Shown: positions 1 to 7,789 of the stretch, in pieces
Layout of the letters: each line of letters begins with the position of its first letter
Position numbering within the stretch: the stretch's first letter is position 1
Source: an uncultured Collinsella sp.
GTDB lineage: Bacteria; Actinomycetota; Coriobacteriia; Coriobacteriales; Coriobacteriaceae
DNA length: 11,490 bases
Direction of reading: 5' to 3'
Assembly (NCBI GenBank): GCA_902478825.1
Contig: CABSMK010000047.1
Span: 1 to 11,490 of the forward strand
Notes under the pieces: generated by a model
Databases searched by the model: none
What the model saw: only the letters and a program-made list of their open reading frames with translations
What the model was told of the DNA's origin: nothing
Program-made: the position numbers and the translations under genes

Positions 1-302
1 TGCGGGTATAGCCAATTCATCAAATAAGGACGAAGCTTCCCGTATAGAACATGGGCGTAAAACTTAATTCCCGTTTTGCCGCCTTCTTTGTCGCGCAAAT
101 CTTTGTTCAGCGTGCCCTCGCCGGAAACGATGTCCTCGTATTCGACTTGAGGCAAATCGGAATCGCTTGACTGAATGGAGACCCTGTCGGTCAGATCGGA
201 GAACTTACGCTGTTCCCAAGTTGAAACGAGGGGGCGCATGGTCGCATGCGTCCCCTCAGATAGACTAACTTTCGATTTCGTCTGTTCAAAAAAGCCGCTC
301 AT
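1..302 (-). CDS. hsdS: Type I restriction specificity subunit HsdS, N-terminal part (cut by window edge)
   Basis: The specificity subunit of a type I restriction-modification complex recognises the bipartite DNA target for HsdM and HsdR. I read 100 codons without a stop from the ATG at 302 to the left edge. The residues WEQRKFSDL (about 27-35), then a variable stretch with QVEYEDIVSGEG, then VLYGKLRPYLMNWLYP near the edge are typical of the first target-recognition domain of HsdS. The start overlaps the hsdR stop codon as ATGA (299-302), which suggests translational coupling with hsdR. A second in-frame ATG lies at 239. The first 21 residues before it look atypical for HsdS, so that start remains possible. 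The gene is partial, so the second recognition domain cannot be judged. Family assignment is from motif recognition. Confidence 0.88.
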   Translation of the reverse strand, partial: MSGFFEQTKSKVSLSEGTHATMRPLVSTWEQRKFSDLTDRVSIQSSDSDLPQVEYEDIVSGEGTLNKDLRDKEGGKTGIKFYAHVLYGKLRPYLMNWLYP

Positions 303-3300
303 TCGTCGATGTCGAAGCCGCCTTCTAGGATGAACTTCTTCAACAGCGCCGCCGCACGGGTGTTCACCTTGAACAGGGGAAGCGTTCTGCCTTCCTTCTG
401 CTCAAAGAAGGCCTTGGCGCGCGCCTTGTCCACCGAGTCCTTCAAATCGTCGAAGCGTCCGAACTCGTTAATGTTCGATTCCGTCAGGTCAAGCGCAGCC
501 ATGTTGGCAAGAAGCTCGCCGTCTATGCCGAGCGCCTCGACGATTCGCTCGACTTGAGCGTTTTTCGCCTTGCGGGCATAGGACGTAATGTAATCCCTCA
601 ACGTCTTGTCGTCTTCCAGGGCGACGTCCCCTCGCTCGACATCGTGGAGGAACAGCTCAGCGAAGCGTTGGTCATCCTGGCTTAGGGACGCGAACGATCG
701 GTGGAGCTCCTCACGCGCGGCGGCAAGGCCCTCGTCATCCTGCTCAAGGCATTTCAGCCACTTCTCGAAGTTCGCGTTCATGTAGTCGCTGTCTATGAGC
801 CCCGTGTCGATCTCGGTTATATGACCATCGAGCTCGTAGGGCGCTTCGGGCGCGTCGCCAGGCCCGCCCCCTCCTGCGAACAACTCCTTGTACCGCTGCA
901 CGAGAATGAGGTAGGTCCGCTCGTCGATAACCGGTTGCACGAAGAAGGACTTGCCCCTCGGCTCGCCTTCCTCCGGCTCCACCTCAAACTCGTAGGTATC
1001 CTGCTCCCATGTGAAGCCCTGCACCTTTGCGGCCTCGAGGAACTCGTTGAGCTCAACGAACTCCTTGGCGAACTTGCGCCTGGCTTCCTGCGATGCGGGG
1101 AGCTTGGAGAGGTCCCCTACGCCAGCTGCTTCGAAGACCATGAGTATCTCCTGAAGGCGCGCGTCCATCAACGCGATATTCTCCGGTAGTTTCTGGACGA
1201 ACATGTCGAGCGGGCGGTCTCCCGAATACAGCTTCACTGCCGCTTCGATATACCCCTTCATGGTGTGGGGATGACGGTAATAGCGGATCGTGCCGAAGGG
1301 CTTGTCGGGGCCGAACAGGCGATTCGTGCGGCTGAACGCCTGGATGATGCTCTCGTAGTCGATGACCTTGTCGAGGTAGAGCGTGTTTAGCCATTTGGAG
1401 TCGAAGCCCGTGAGCATCTGGTCCACTACGATGAGCAGGTCGATGCGAGAGTCGCGGTTGGAGTCGACGTTGACGTAGGGCTTCTTGTGAGACAGGCGCG
1501 CCGAGATGTCCTTCTTCATAGCGGGCCATGTAGGGATGGTGAACTCCTGACCGTATGCCTTGTTGTAGTCTTCTATGAGCTCGACCAGGGCATCTTCCTT
1601 CACCGTAGAGCCGGCGTTGTTGTCAATGCTCGGATCGAAAAGGGCGGTCACTTTCATCTGCGGGGCGCGTTCCTTGAAGGCTCGGTAATAGTCGATTGCC
1701 TCCGGGATGGAGCTTGTCGCCAAGATTGCATGGAACTTGTTGCCGTGGGAGAGCACCGGGAAACGGCGCAGGATGTCCTCTACGACCTTTTCGTGGTGCG
1801 GAGTGTCGGGCCAGTATTGGGCGCGGGTGAGGAAATCCTCGATGCCCTTGATGCGGTTGCCGGCGCTGTCGACCATCGGTCCCATGGGGACCTTTGCCGA
1901 GTCCATATAGTAGTAGAAGACCTTGCTCTTTCGATCGTCGAAGATGGCTTCGGCTACTGTTGCGGCTTTCGCTTGCTCTAGGGCGACCGCCTCGCGCACG
2001 TCGTGGTCGTCGAAGGTCGTCACCATATATGGGTCGAAGCCCAGGACGTTGCCGTCGCGGATGCCGTCTGCGATGCTGTAACGGTGCAGACACTCGCCGA
2101 ACACCATGGCGGTGGTGGAGCCCTTCTTCTGGTTCTCGTCGAGAATCGGCGTACCTGTGAAGCCGAAGAACAGCGCGTTGGGGAACGCGCGGCGTATGTC
2201 CTGGAGCATCTCGCCGAAAGTGGAGCGGTGGCACTCGTCGATGACGAACACGATCCGTTTGGAGGCTAGGCGGTTGAGTTCCGCCTGGGTGATTCTGCCC
2301 TCGCCGGCCTTCACGTTGCTCATCTTCTGGATAGAGGTCACGATGAGGCGGTTCTTGGGGTCGTCGCTCGCGAGCTTCGACTTCAGCACCTGCGTGTTCT
2401 CGGTCCCCTGCACGTCGTCGGCGTCGTCTGCGAACGCGCGGTACTCGGAGAGCGACTGCGTGCCCAACTCGATGCGGTCCATGAGAAAGATCACCTTGTC
2501 GGCGTCGCGCGAGTCAGCTATGAGCTGGGCAGATTTGAAGCTCGTCATGGTCTTGCCGGAGCCGGTGGTATGCCATATGTAACCGCCGGGGCGCCCCGGG
2601 GTGCTGCTCTTGGGTCTCTCGTCCCATTTGCACTTGCGCACCTTGTCGGATATGGCGGCGGCCGCGTAGTACTGGTAGCTGCGCATGACTTTCAGGCAGC
2701 CGTCCGAGCTGTCGGCCACGGTGTAGAAGCCAATGAGCTGGTGCGCCATTGGAATGGAAAGCAGCGTGGAAGTGAAGCGTTTCCATTCGTCGGTTCCGGG
2801 TTTGTCGCCCGCGCAGACGGGCTCGTTGTTGAAGTCTTCCCAGTGGAAGAAGAAGTTCGGGTTGAATGCGCCCGTGCCAGGGTTGGCGAAATAGCGCGCC
2901 TCGTCGGGGGTCATCCCCACGAAGATCTGCGTCAGGCGGAAGAGCCCCGTGAACACGCCCTCGTGGGCATACTTCTCGATCTGACCAGTAGCCTGGCTGA
3001 CGGGGATGCCGCTACGCTTGAGCTCGATATGGATGACCGGCATGCCGTTGATGAGCAGGCACAGGTCTCCACGGCGGTCGTTCAGAATCTTGTTCTTCGC
3101 AGGATAGACCGGCTGCTGAGCTATCTGGTAGCGGCTCTGGCCGGCTGCGATCTCCTGACGATCATAAATCTTCAGGCTCACCTCCTTGCCCAGGTGAAGC
3201 GCGTCGTCGGGGTTGTCGCGCGTGACGGCGACGGTCTTTCCGTTGATGAACCCGTTGAGTGCGAGTGGGGTCTTGAGCGTTTCGATTTGTTCGATGATCT

Positions 3301-3499
3301 GCGCCATCTCGCCCTGGGTGAGCGGGCAGCCGTTCAGGCGGTCTATGTCGGCGTTGTTCTGGAACAGAATCTTCGCCCAGTTGTCGATGAGGTCCTGCTC
3401 GGTGGGATAGCGAAGCACACCTCCCGCGTCGTCCCAGCCGTGCTGCTTTAGCACGGTTATGACCGCTTCTTCGAACGAAGCCTCTTTATCGAAAACCAT
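299..3499 (-). CDS. hsdR: Type I restriction endonuclease subunit R (HsdR)
   Basis: HsdR is the ATP-driven translocase and nuclease of type I restriction complexes: it pulls in unmethylated DNA and cuts it. With the ATG at 3499 the protein has 1066 residues, a normal family length. The N-terminal PD-(D/E)XK nuclease is visible as GDLCLLI (D145) followed by IELK (E159, K161). The helicase motor follows, with Walker A HTTGSGKT (310-317), a DECH box (421-424), FGFTGTPI, TGFDSKWLNTLYLDK and a QAFSRTNR motif VI. The C-terminal part is the helical region that contacts the methyltransferase core. The frame stays open to a TTG at 3547. However, a TATAAT box (3550-3555) sits directly before that TTG, and MVFDKEASFEEAVI looks like a natural HsdR beginning, so I chose ATG 3499. 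The stop overlaps hsdS by 4 bp. hsdM is not between the genes or elsewhere in the window. All catalytic motifs are intact. Confidence 0.95.
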   Translation of the reverse strand: MVFDKEASFEEAVITVLKQHGWDDAGGVLRYPTEQDLIDNWAKILFQNNADIDRLNGCPLTQGEMAQIIEQIETLKTPLALNGFINGKTVAVTRDNPDDALHLGKEVSLKIYDRQEIAAGQSRYQIAQQPVYPAKNKILNDRRGDLCLLINGMPVIHIELKRSGIPVSQATGQIEKYAHEGVFTGLFRLTQIFVGMTPDEARYFANPGTGAFNPNFFFHWEDFNNEPVCAGDKPGTDEWKRFTSTLLSIPMAHQLIGFYTVADSSDGCLKVMRSYQYYAAAAISDKVRKCKWDERPKSSTPGRPGGYIWHTTGSGKTMTSFKSAQLIADSRDADKVIFLMDRIELGTQSLSEYRAFADDADDVQGTENTQVLKSKLASDDPKNRLIVTSIQKMSNVKAGEGRITQAELNRLASKRIVFVIDECHRSTFGEMLQDIRRAFPNALFFGFTGTPILDENQKKGSTTAMVFGECLHRYSIADGIRDGNVLGFDPYMVTTFDDHDVREAVALEQAKAATVAEAIFDDRKSKVFYYYMDSAKVPMGPMVDSAGNRIKGIEDFLTRAQYWPDTPHHEKVVEDILRRFPVLSHGNKFHAILATSSIPEAIDYYRAFKERAPQMKVTALFDPSIDNNAGSTVKEDALVELIEDYNKAYGQEFTIPTWPAMKKDISARLSHKKPYVNVDSNRDSRIDLLIVVDQMLTGFDSKWLNTLYLDKVIDYESIIQAFSRTNRLFGPDKPFGTIRYYRHPHTMKGYIEAAVKLYSGDRPLDMFVQKLPENIALMDARLQEILMVFEAAGVGDLSKLPASQEARRKFAKEFVELNEFLEAAKVQGFTWEQDTYEFEVEPEEGEPRGKSFFVQPVIDERTYLILVQRYKELFAGGGGPGDAPEAPYELDGHITEIDTGLIDSDYMNANFEKWLKCLEQDDEGLAAAREELHRSFASLSQDDQRFAELFLHDVERGDVALEDDKTLRDYITSYARKAKNAQVERIVEALGIDGELLANMAALDLTESNINEFGRFDDLKDSVDKARAKAFFEQKEGRTLPLFKVNTRAAALLKKFILEGGFDIDE

Positions 3500-3549
3500 A
3501 GCAAAACCTATCTGCACAATTGCAAAAAGCGCATTTAACTGTTCCAAAC

Positions 3550-3555
3550 ATTATA
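3550..3555 (-). promoter_or_regulatory. Possible -10 box for hsdR
   Basis: The minus strand reads TATAAT here, 51 bp before the chosen hsdR ATG. A transcript starting about 7 nt downstream would leave a leader of roughly 45 nt. I see no convincing -35 hexamer at 16-18 bp, so this is a weak prediction. It supports the ATG at 3499 over the TTG at 3547. Confidence 0.35.
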
Positions 3556-3610
3556 GGTCACGCGGCAATTTCCCCGGGATGGCTCAGGCCCATTACAGTC
3601 TGCAATAGGT

Positions 3611-3628
3611 CATCGATAAATTTCGATG
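3611..3628. repeat. Short inverted repeat in the exonuclease-hsdR gap
   Basis: CATCGA and TCGATG form a perfect 6-bp inverted repeat around a 6-bp AT-rich spacer. It lies about 55 bp upstream of the possible hsdR -10 box and could be an operator half-site pair, or chance. The rest of the 211-bp gap (3500-3710) shows only a GC-rich hairpin at 3683-3706 without a T-tract. Confidence 0.25.
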
Positions 3629-3710
3629 GCGAGCATTCGGCGCATTGCCTACGATACGGGCAAGCCCCGAGGGGCCGCCGATCAGACGCCTCCGGATGGC
3701 TGTCTGCCTC

Positions 3711-4445
3711 CTACCTCCCCTCCGCCTTCAGCTTCAGCAGAAGGTCGCCCAGCTCGGGGCACTTGTTGGAGAGACGCGTCTGGGCTCGCTCGCCCATCCC
3801 CCAACGCTGGCGGACTTCCTGGGCGCGCGGGCTCACGCGGTAGTTCCCGTCCATCATCTGCTTGAGCAGCTTGGCGGTCACGCGCGCATCGGCCAGGGCG
3901 CTGTGGGCGTGGCCCGTCGACTCGTCAAACTCGATGCCAAACCACGTTGCCGCGTCGCCCAACGAGACGCGCCCATGGCTGCCCACGTCCATGATCGAGG
4001 TGTAAAACGCCTGCAGGTCGGCCCAGTCCGTAGGAAATGCTGAAAGGTCGATGTGCTTTGCCTGGCACTCGGTCAAAAGCTGTCGACGATCCGTCCCGCT
4101 CCAGCAAACTATCTGGGCGGAGTAGCGACCGATCCAATCGCCGAGCCTTTTGATCACCACATAGAGCGGATCGGCCATCGCGGTGTCCACAGCCGATATC
4201 CCCGTAAGCTCGCGGACGGGATACGCAACGCCTTCGGTAAATTCCGTCTGCACAAACTGCGAGAACTCGCCCATAACGTTGCCGTGGTAATCGAGCTTGA
4301 CGGCGCCGACCTCGATAATCTCATTGCGCAACCCACGACGCTGGCGCTGCTTTGGCACCGGCGCAAACTCAAAGTCCAGCACGATCTGGCGCGCAAAGTT
4401 CGTCGTATCGATAGCCGAGATACACGGCGTCTTTTCAGCTGACAC
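3711..4445 (-). CDS. DEDDh-type 3'-5' exonuclease (DnaQ/RNase T superfamily)
   Basis: This 244-residue protein is a stand-alone exonuclease that should remove nucleotides from 3' ends of DNA or RNA using two metal ions. The catalytic set is complete: exo I VLDFEF gives D24 and E26, exo II WSGTDRRQL gives D119, and exo III HSALADA gives H181 and D186. ELTGIS (79-84) is also typical of the fold. The sequence after exo I, RNEIIEVGAVKLD, is reminiscent of the ERI-1/KapD-like branch rather than of DNA polymerase epsilon subunits, but I cannot fix the substrate. The start is GTG at 4445, supported by an AGAAAGG ribosome-binding site 8 nt upstream. It is separated from hsdR by 211 bp and from the upstream ATPase gene by a terminator, so it is probably its own transcription unit. 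A role beside the restriction genes is possible but only suggested by position. Confidence 0.88.
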   Translation of the reverse strand: MSAEKTPCISAIDTTNFARQIVLDFEFAPVPKQRQRRGLRNEIIEVGAVKLDYHGNVMGEFSQFVQTEFTEGVAYPVRELTGISAVDTAMADPLYVVIKRLGDWIGRYSAQIVCWSGTDRRQLLTECQAKHIDLSAFPTDWADLQAFYTSIMDVGSHGRVSLGDAATWFGIEFDESTGHAHSALADARVTAKLLKQMMDGNYRVSPRAQEVRQRWGMGERAQTRLSNKCPELGDLLLKLKAEGR

Positions 4446-4617
4446 GGTTAGGGCCTTTCTCCGTTGCTGGCCGCTTACTACACAGGCGGCTACATTGCCG
4501 TAAGGATAGGCGCCCGTGCGGACATGAAAGCAGGGCGCAATGCCATACGCCAGGCACTCGCCATGCAGACGGCCCCAAGAAAGTCGCCCGCTCTATTCAA
4601 ATGCGTGAAAAAGTTTA
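4446..4617. other. Intergenic leader before the exonuclease gene, no gene seen
   Basis: Apart from the GGAGAAAGG ribosome-binding site of the exonuclease gene (about 4454-4462), I see no convincing coding frame, tRNA or other RNA gene and no clear -35/-10 pair here. The promoter of the exonuclease gene should lie in this stretch. Confidence 0.4.
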
Positions 4618-4652
4618 GGCCCGGTGACTTGAATCAGCGGTCATCCCGGGCC
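4618..4652 (-). terminator. Rho-independent terminator below the DUF4143 ATPase gene
   Basis: GGCCCGG (4618-4624) pairs with CCGGGCC (4646-4652), and TGAC (4625-4628) continues the stem with GTCA (4640-4643) across a 2-nt bulge. On the minus strand the hairpin is followed by TAAACTTTTTCAC, a T-rich tail. This orientation ends transcripts coming from 6195 and 4744 and isolates the exonuclease gene. Confidence 0.7.
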
Positions 4653-4654
4653 CA

Positions 4655-4744
4655 TCAGAGCTCGTAGAACTCTTGGTTGCTTTGGTCTCGCTCTTCACGG
4701 CGCTTATCGAACTTTCCGAGGCACTCAAGCAGCATTCGAAGCAT
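4655..4744 (-). CDS. Possible very small ORF (29 codons) between ATPase gene and terminator
   Basis: An ATG at 4744 opens 29 codons that end at a TGA (4655-4657) directly before the terminator stem. The product is charged and hydrophilic at its C-terminal half (KFDKRREERDQSNQEFYEL) and starts MLRMLLECLG. The fit between stop codon and terminator is what one expects at the end of a real gene, but there is no clear ribosome-binding site. A stop lies six codons upstream in frame, and the length is close to what occurs by chance. It might be a degraded 3' end of a longer gene. I do not recognise the sequence. Confidence 0.25.
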   Translation of the reverse strand: MLRMLLECLGKFDKRREERDQSNQEFYEL

Positions 4745-4899
4745 AACAAGTCGCTGCCATTAAGGCACTGACCTCTTGACCAAGCAACGGCGCTGCCCAG
4801 CTATCACCCTTGGGCTGCCGTCAACTTTATTCTATCCGCGAGCATCTGGTTTACCAAATGGATTTTCGGTAAAGGAAGCACGGCACGCCCGCAAAACCA

Positions 4900-6195
4900 C
4901 TACGCCCCAAGTGCCGCCATGGGGATCACCGCCACGCCGTCGTCGCGTCTGTAGGTAATGCTCCCCTTTCCAACCACGACCGCCAAAAACGCCGGCGCGG
5001 CATTCTGGGCGGCAGGATTGGAGAGCACTTTCCTCTCCAGCGCCTTGAGATTTCTCGCTCCATCGTCTGCTTTCGCATCACTCAGCTTGACCTCGATGGC
5101 TCCCCAGCGCCCGTCGTGCTCAACGATCAGATCGACCTCAAGGCCCTTCTCATCTCGGAAATAATGGACACTGTTGTCGACACCGCCGTAGGTGGAAAGG
5201 AACACGCGCACGTCGCGCAGGACGAGATTCTCAAAGAGCATCCCCAGCGTTTGCATATCGCCAAGCAGCCGCTCAGGGGTAGCCCCCAGCAACGCCGCCG
5301 CAAGTGACGGGTCACAGAAGTAGCGCTTGGGGCGCACGCGAACGCGGGCCTTCGAGCGCATGGGCGGCTCCCATCCGCACAGGTCCTCGGTCAGCTTGAG
5401 CCTGTTGAAGAGGTCCAAGTACGCAGCGATGGTCCTCTCGTCGGGGCCCGCCTCACCGTACGAGGCGTCCTTTACGAGCGTCTTGTACGTGACAGCCTGG
5501 CTCTCGTTCATGGCAAGAGCTCGCAAAAGGCCGTGTGCAAGCTCGGGCGACATGCCCTCGTCCAGCACGTTGACGTCGAGCACCGAGTGCACGTACTGGC
5601 TTGCCGTCTCTCGCGCAAGATCTTCCGAAAGCCCAAGATTTGCAGGCCAACCGCCCCTGCAGCACCAGCGGGCGACGTCATCCACCGTGCTCTCGCGACG
5701 CTGAGGGGCAAAATCCTCGCCCTTAAAGAGGCTTGCCAGTGACACGAGCGGCTCGCCGTCGCCCGACTCACACAGGGCCATGGGGCGCATTGACAGACGG
5801 GCGATCCTACCCGTGCCGGAATGACGAACATGGCTGCGCTCCTCGCTTTTGAGCGCGGTCGAGCCCGTGAGCAAAAGTGTCCCCCGTTCGTTGCCGCTCG
5901 CGTCCACGAAACGCCGGGCGGCATCCCAAACCTCGGGCACCTCCTGCCATTCATCGACCAGGTGTGGCGCATCGCCGATGAGCGCCAGGCTTGGGTCGAC
6001 CTCTGCCGCCGCACGCTGCGCAGGCTCATCGAGCCTGGAGACGCTCACCGAGCGAGAGAGCGCCGTCCAGGTCTTGCCGCACCATTTGGGGCCGTTGATC
6101 TCCACACAGCCAAACGCCCGCATAAGGGTGTCGAGGCGCTCCTCTATGAGCCGGGGCCTATATCCCTTTTGGGTCAATCTCTTTGGTGCATCCAT
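4900..6195 (-). CDS. AAA_14/DUF4143-type ATPase with C-terminal PD-(D/E)XK domain
   Basis: This 431-residue protein belongs to the widespread family of orphan bacterial ATPases annotated as AAA_14 plus DUF4143, whose function is not established. Visible parts are an N-terminal YRPRLIEERL segment, Walker A GPKWCGKT (35-42), Walker B LVDE (D81, E82) and a sensor LLLTGSTAL near residue 107-115. The middle is helical and ends in a C-terminal restriction-enzyme-like motif, EVDLIV (D355) followed by AIEVK (E368, K370). All key residues are present, so it could couple ATP hydrolysis to DNA binding or cutting; that is inference. The ATG at 6195 follows a GAGAGGGA ribosome-binding site by about 10 nt. 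The 185-bp leader holds an array with an exact 23-bp period (6233-6329). It sits downstream of a second ATPase-nuclease gene of a different family and ends before a terminator at 4618-4652. Confidence 0.87.
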   Translation of the reverse strand: MDAPKRLTQKGYRPRLIEERLDTLMRAFGCVEINGPKWCGKTWTALSRSVSVSRLDEPAQRAAAEVDPSLALIGDAPHLVDEWQEVPEVWDAARRFVDASGNERGTLLLTGSTALKSEERSHVRHSGTGRIARLSMRPMALCESGDGEPLVSLASLFKGEDFAPQRRESTVDDVARWCCRGGWPANLGLSEDLARETASQYVHSVLDVNVLDEGMSPELAHGLLRALAMNESQAVTYKTLVKDASYGEAGPDERTIAAYLDLFNRLKLTEDLCGWEPPMRSKARVRVRPKRYFCDPSLAAALLGATPERLLGDMQTLGMLFENLVLRDVRVFLSTYGGVDNSVHYFRDEKGLEVDLIVEHDGRWGAIEVKLSDAKADDGARNLKALERKVLSNPAAQNAAPAFLAVVVGKGSITYRRDDGVAVIPMAALGA

Positions 6196-6232
6196 AGACG
6201 GCCGTCCCTCTCTATCACGCGATATGCGAAAT

Positions 6233-6329
6233 TACGCCATTCTCAATGCTGATTTTACGCTACTTTCAATGTAGTTTTTACGCCATGACAGATGTAGTTT
6301 TTACGCCATTTTCATTGAAGGTTTTACGC
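6233..6329. repeat. Iteron-like repeats, exact 23-bp period, upstream of the DUF4143 ATPase gene
   Basis: The pentamer TACGC begins at 6233, 6256, 6279, 6302 and 6325, exactly 23 bp apart each time. The four full units share a plus-strand pattern TACGCCATT, then TTCAATG, then TAGTTTT. Units 1 and 4 match at 18 of 23 positions and units 2 and 3 at 16 of 23; the fifth is only a TTTTACGC stub. There is no spacer between units and, because 23 is not a multiple of three, the repeats cannot be a continuous protein repeat. The array is AT-rich against GC-rich flanks and ends about 37 bp before the ATPase start codon. Tandem operators or iterons for a DNA-binding protein are the simplest reading. Confidence 0.85.
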
Positions 6330-6380
6330 TTGGCATCCTTAGCGCGACCCATTCCGAGCATCACATCAGAGCGTGCTTGG

Positions 6381-7772
6381 TTATCTCCGCTCGCACATCT
6401 CGGCAAACGAAATCAGCTTGACGTCTCCCCTACCCTCCGCGGCATCCCGACATCCCTGCGTAAAGCCGCTTTTTGAGAAAAGCGCATAGCTTTTTCGTTG
6501 CCGTCTAAAGAGCTCGCTTCGGTGCACGAGCTTTTGCAGCACGTCCTCGCCCACCGGTTCATTGCGCCATTTGCACTCCGCAAACAGCGCAGCGCCCTCG
6601 CCATCGTCAACAATCAAGTCGATTTCTTCCTGCATATGCGTGCGATTATCCGTCCCCCACCAACGCCCGACGCTCGCTGGAACCACATCGAGCTGGTCCG
6701 CGCGCGCGAGTTCGTACACGTATTGTCTGCATATAAGCTCAAAGACCGTACCCATGTAATCCGATACGTGCGGCTCAATGCGCTTATACGCCATCTCGGC
6801 CATATCGTTTTGAATCAGCCCAATGTTCTGCGGCACAAACTTATACCAGAACCTAAACATCTGGTCGCTCAGCAGATACACGGCTCGCTTATTGCTCGTC
6901 TCGTTTAGGGGCAGCTCGCGCTCGACAATCCCAAGCGACGCCAGCTTATCCACATAGCTCTTTACGTTGCTCGCAGGGATTCCCGTAGAGCTCGCAATCT
7001 CCGAGATCTTCGAGCGCCCCTGAGCAATTGCTTGCACGATCGCATCATATTGCTCGGGATTGCGGCACTCTTGCAATAGCAGGTTACTCGGCTCCTCAAA
7101 GAGATAGCCCGTAGGAGTAAGAAAAAGACGTTTGATGTTGTCCTTGAGCGGCGCGGCAGGATCGACTTTCTCGATATATGCAGGAATGCCGCCCGTCATG
7201 CCATAGCAAACCGCAGCGTCTTCGCGACTCATGCCCTGCCACAGGCCGAGGGTCGTCGTAAAATCGAGCGGCATGATCTTAAACTGGGCCGTACGCCTAC
7301 CGTATAGCGGACTCTCGTAGCCCAGCACCTGCTCTTCCATAAACGAAAGCGACGACCCGCACAGGATAAGCATGAGCTTGGTCTCTTTGTACAGGTGATC
7401 GATCTTGTCTTGCAGCAACGAGCTGATTTCGGGATTCGATTGGGCGAGATAGGGATACTCGTCAATCACGACAACCAAACGTTCCGTGCGAGCCATGGTG
7501 GCCAATGCATCGAACGCTTCGTCAAAACTACGAAACGACACGCCTGCAGCACCAACCGAGCCTGCAAGTATCGCCTGGCTAAAGCCGTGCAGGTTTGCCT
7601 CCGCATTGGTACGACGAGCTTGAAAGTAAATAGCTTTCTTGCCTTGGATGAACTCTGTGATAAGGCGCGTTTTACCCACACGACGGCGGCCGTAAATCAC
7701 AGGCATTTCAAAGGAGCCCGTGCCATACAGTCGATTGAGCTCGGACATTTCCGCTGTTCTTCCGATAAACAT
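6381..7772 (-). CDS. ATPase_2/DUF234-type (archaeal-type) ATPase with PD-(D/E)XK C-terminus
   Basis: This 463-residue protein belongs to the orphan ATPases first noted in archaea (ATPase_2 domain with C-terminal DUF234), function unknown. MFIGR at the start is the usual family opening, which fixes the ATG at 7772; AAGGAAGG lies about 8-9 nt upstream. Walker A is GRRRVGKT (28-35), Walker B VVVIDEYPYLA (D104, E105), and LILCGSSLSFM is the sensor strand. A winged-helix segment, SKISEIASSTGIPASNVKSY, occurs at about 250-270 and would bind DNA. The C-terminal nuclease-fold motif is intact: EEIDLIVDD (D385) then AECKW (E399, K401). Codon use is visibly more AT-rich than in the xanthine dehydrogenase operon upstream. 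Its promoter region carries a perfect 23-bp inverted repeat. Self-regulation through the winged helix is a reasonable but untested inference. Confidence 0.88.
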   Translation of the reverse strand: MFIGRTAEMSELNRLYGTGSFEMPVIYGRRRVGKTRLITEFIQGKKAIYFQARRTNAEANLHGFSQAILAGSVGAAGVSFRSFDEAFDALATMARTERLVVVIDEYPYLAQSNPEISSLLQDKIDHLYKETKLMLILCGSSLSFMEEQVLGYESPLYGRRTAQFKIMPLDFTTTLGLWQGMSREDAAVCYGMTGGIPAYIEKVDPAAPLKDNIKRLFLTPTGYLFEEPSNLLLQECRNPEQYDAIVQAIAQGRSKISEIASSTGIPASNVKSYVDKLASLGIVERELPLNETSNKRAVYLLSDQMFRFWYKFVPQNIGLIQNDMAEMAYKRIEPHVSDYMGTVFELICRQYVYELARADQLDVVPASVGRWWGTDNRTHMQEEIDLIVDDGEGAALFAECKWRNEPVGEDVLQKLVHRSELFRRQRKSYALFSKSGFTQGCRDAAEGRGDVKLISFAEMCERR

Positions 7773-7789
7773 AGGGCCATCCTTCCTTT

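Noticed and set aside
2570..3451. A 293-codon plus-strand open frame opposite hsdR
   Set aside because: It lies fully antisense to the nuclease and motor motifs of HsdR and has no family signature.
3683..3706. GC-rich hairpin (CAGAC/GTCTG with an inner GCC/GGC stem) as a terminator for the exonuclease gene
   Set aside because: On the minus strand it is followed by ATCGGCGGCCCC, with no T-tract, so an intrinsic terminator is not supported.
4850..4873. TTTACC/GGTAAA inverted repeat below the DUF4143 ATPase stop codon
   Set aside because: It is only 6 bp with a 12-nt spacer and AT-rich; this can arise by chance and has no clear link to a gene start.
6233..6329. The 23-bp repeats considered as a CRISPR array
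   Set aside because: Units abut with no spacers, diverge from one another, and no cas gene is present.
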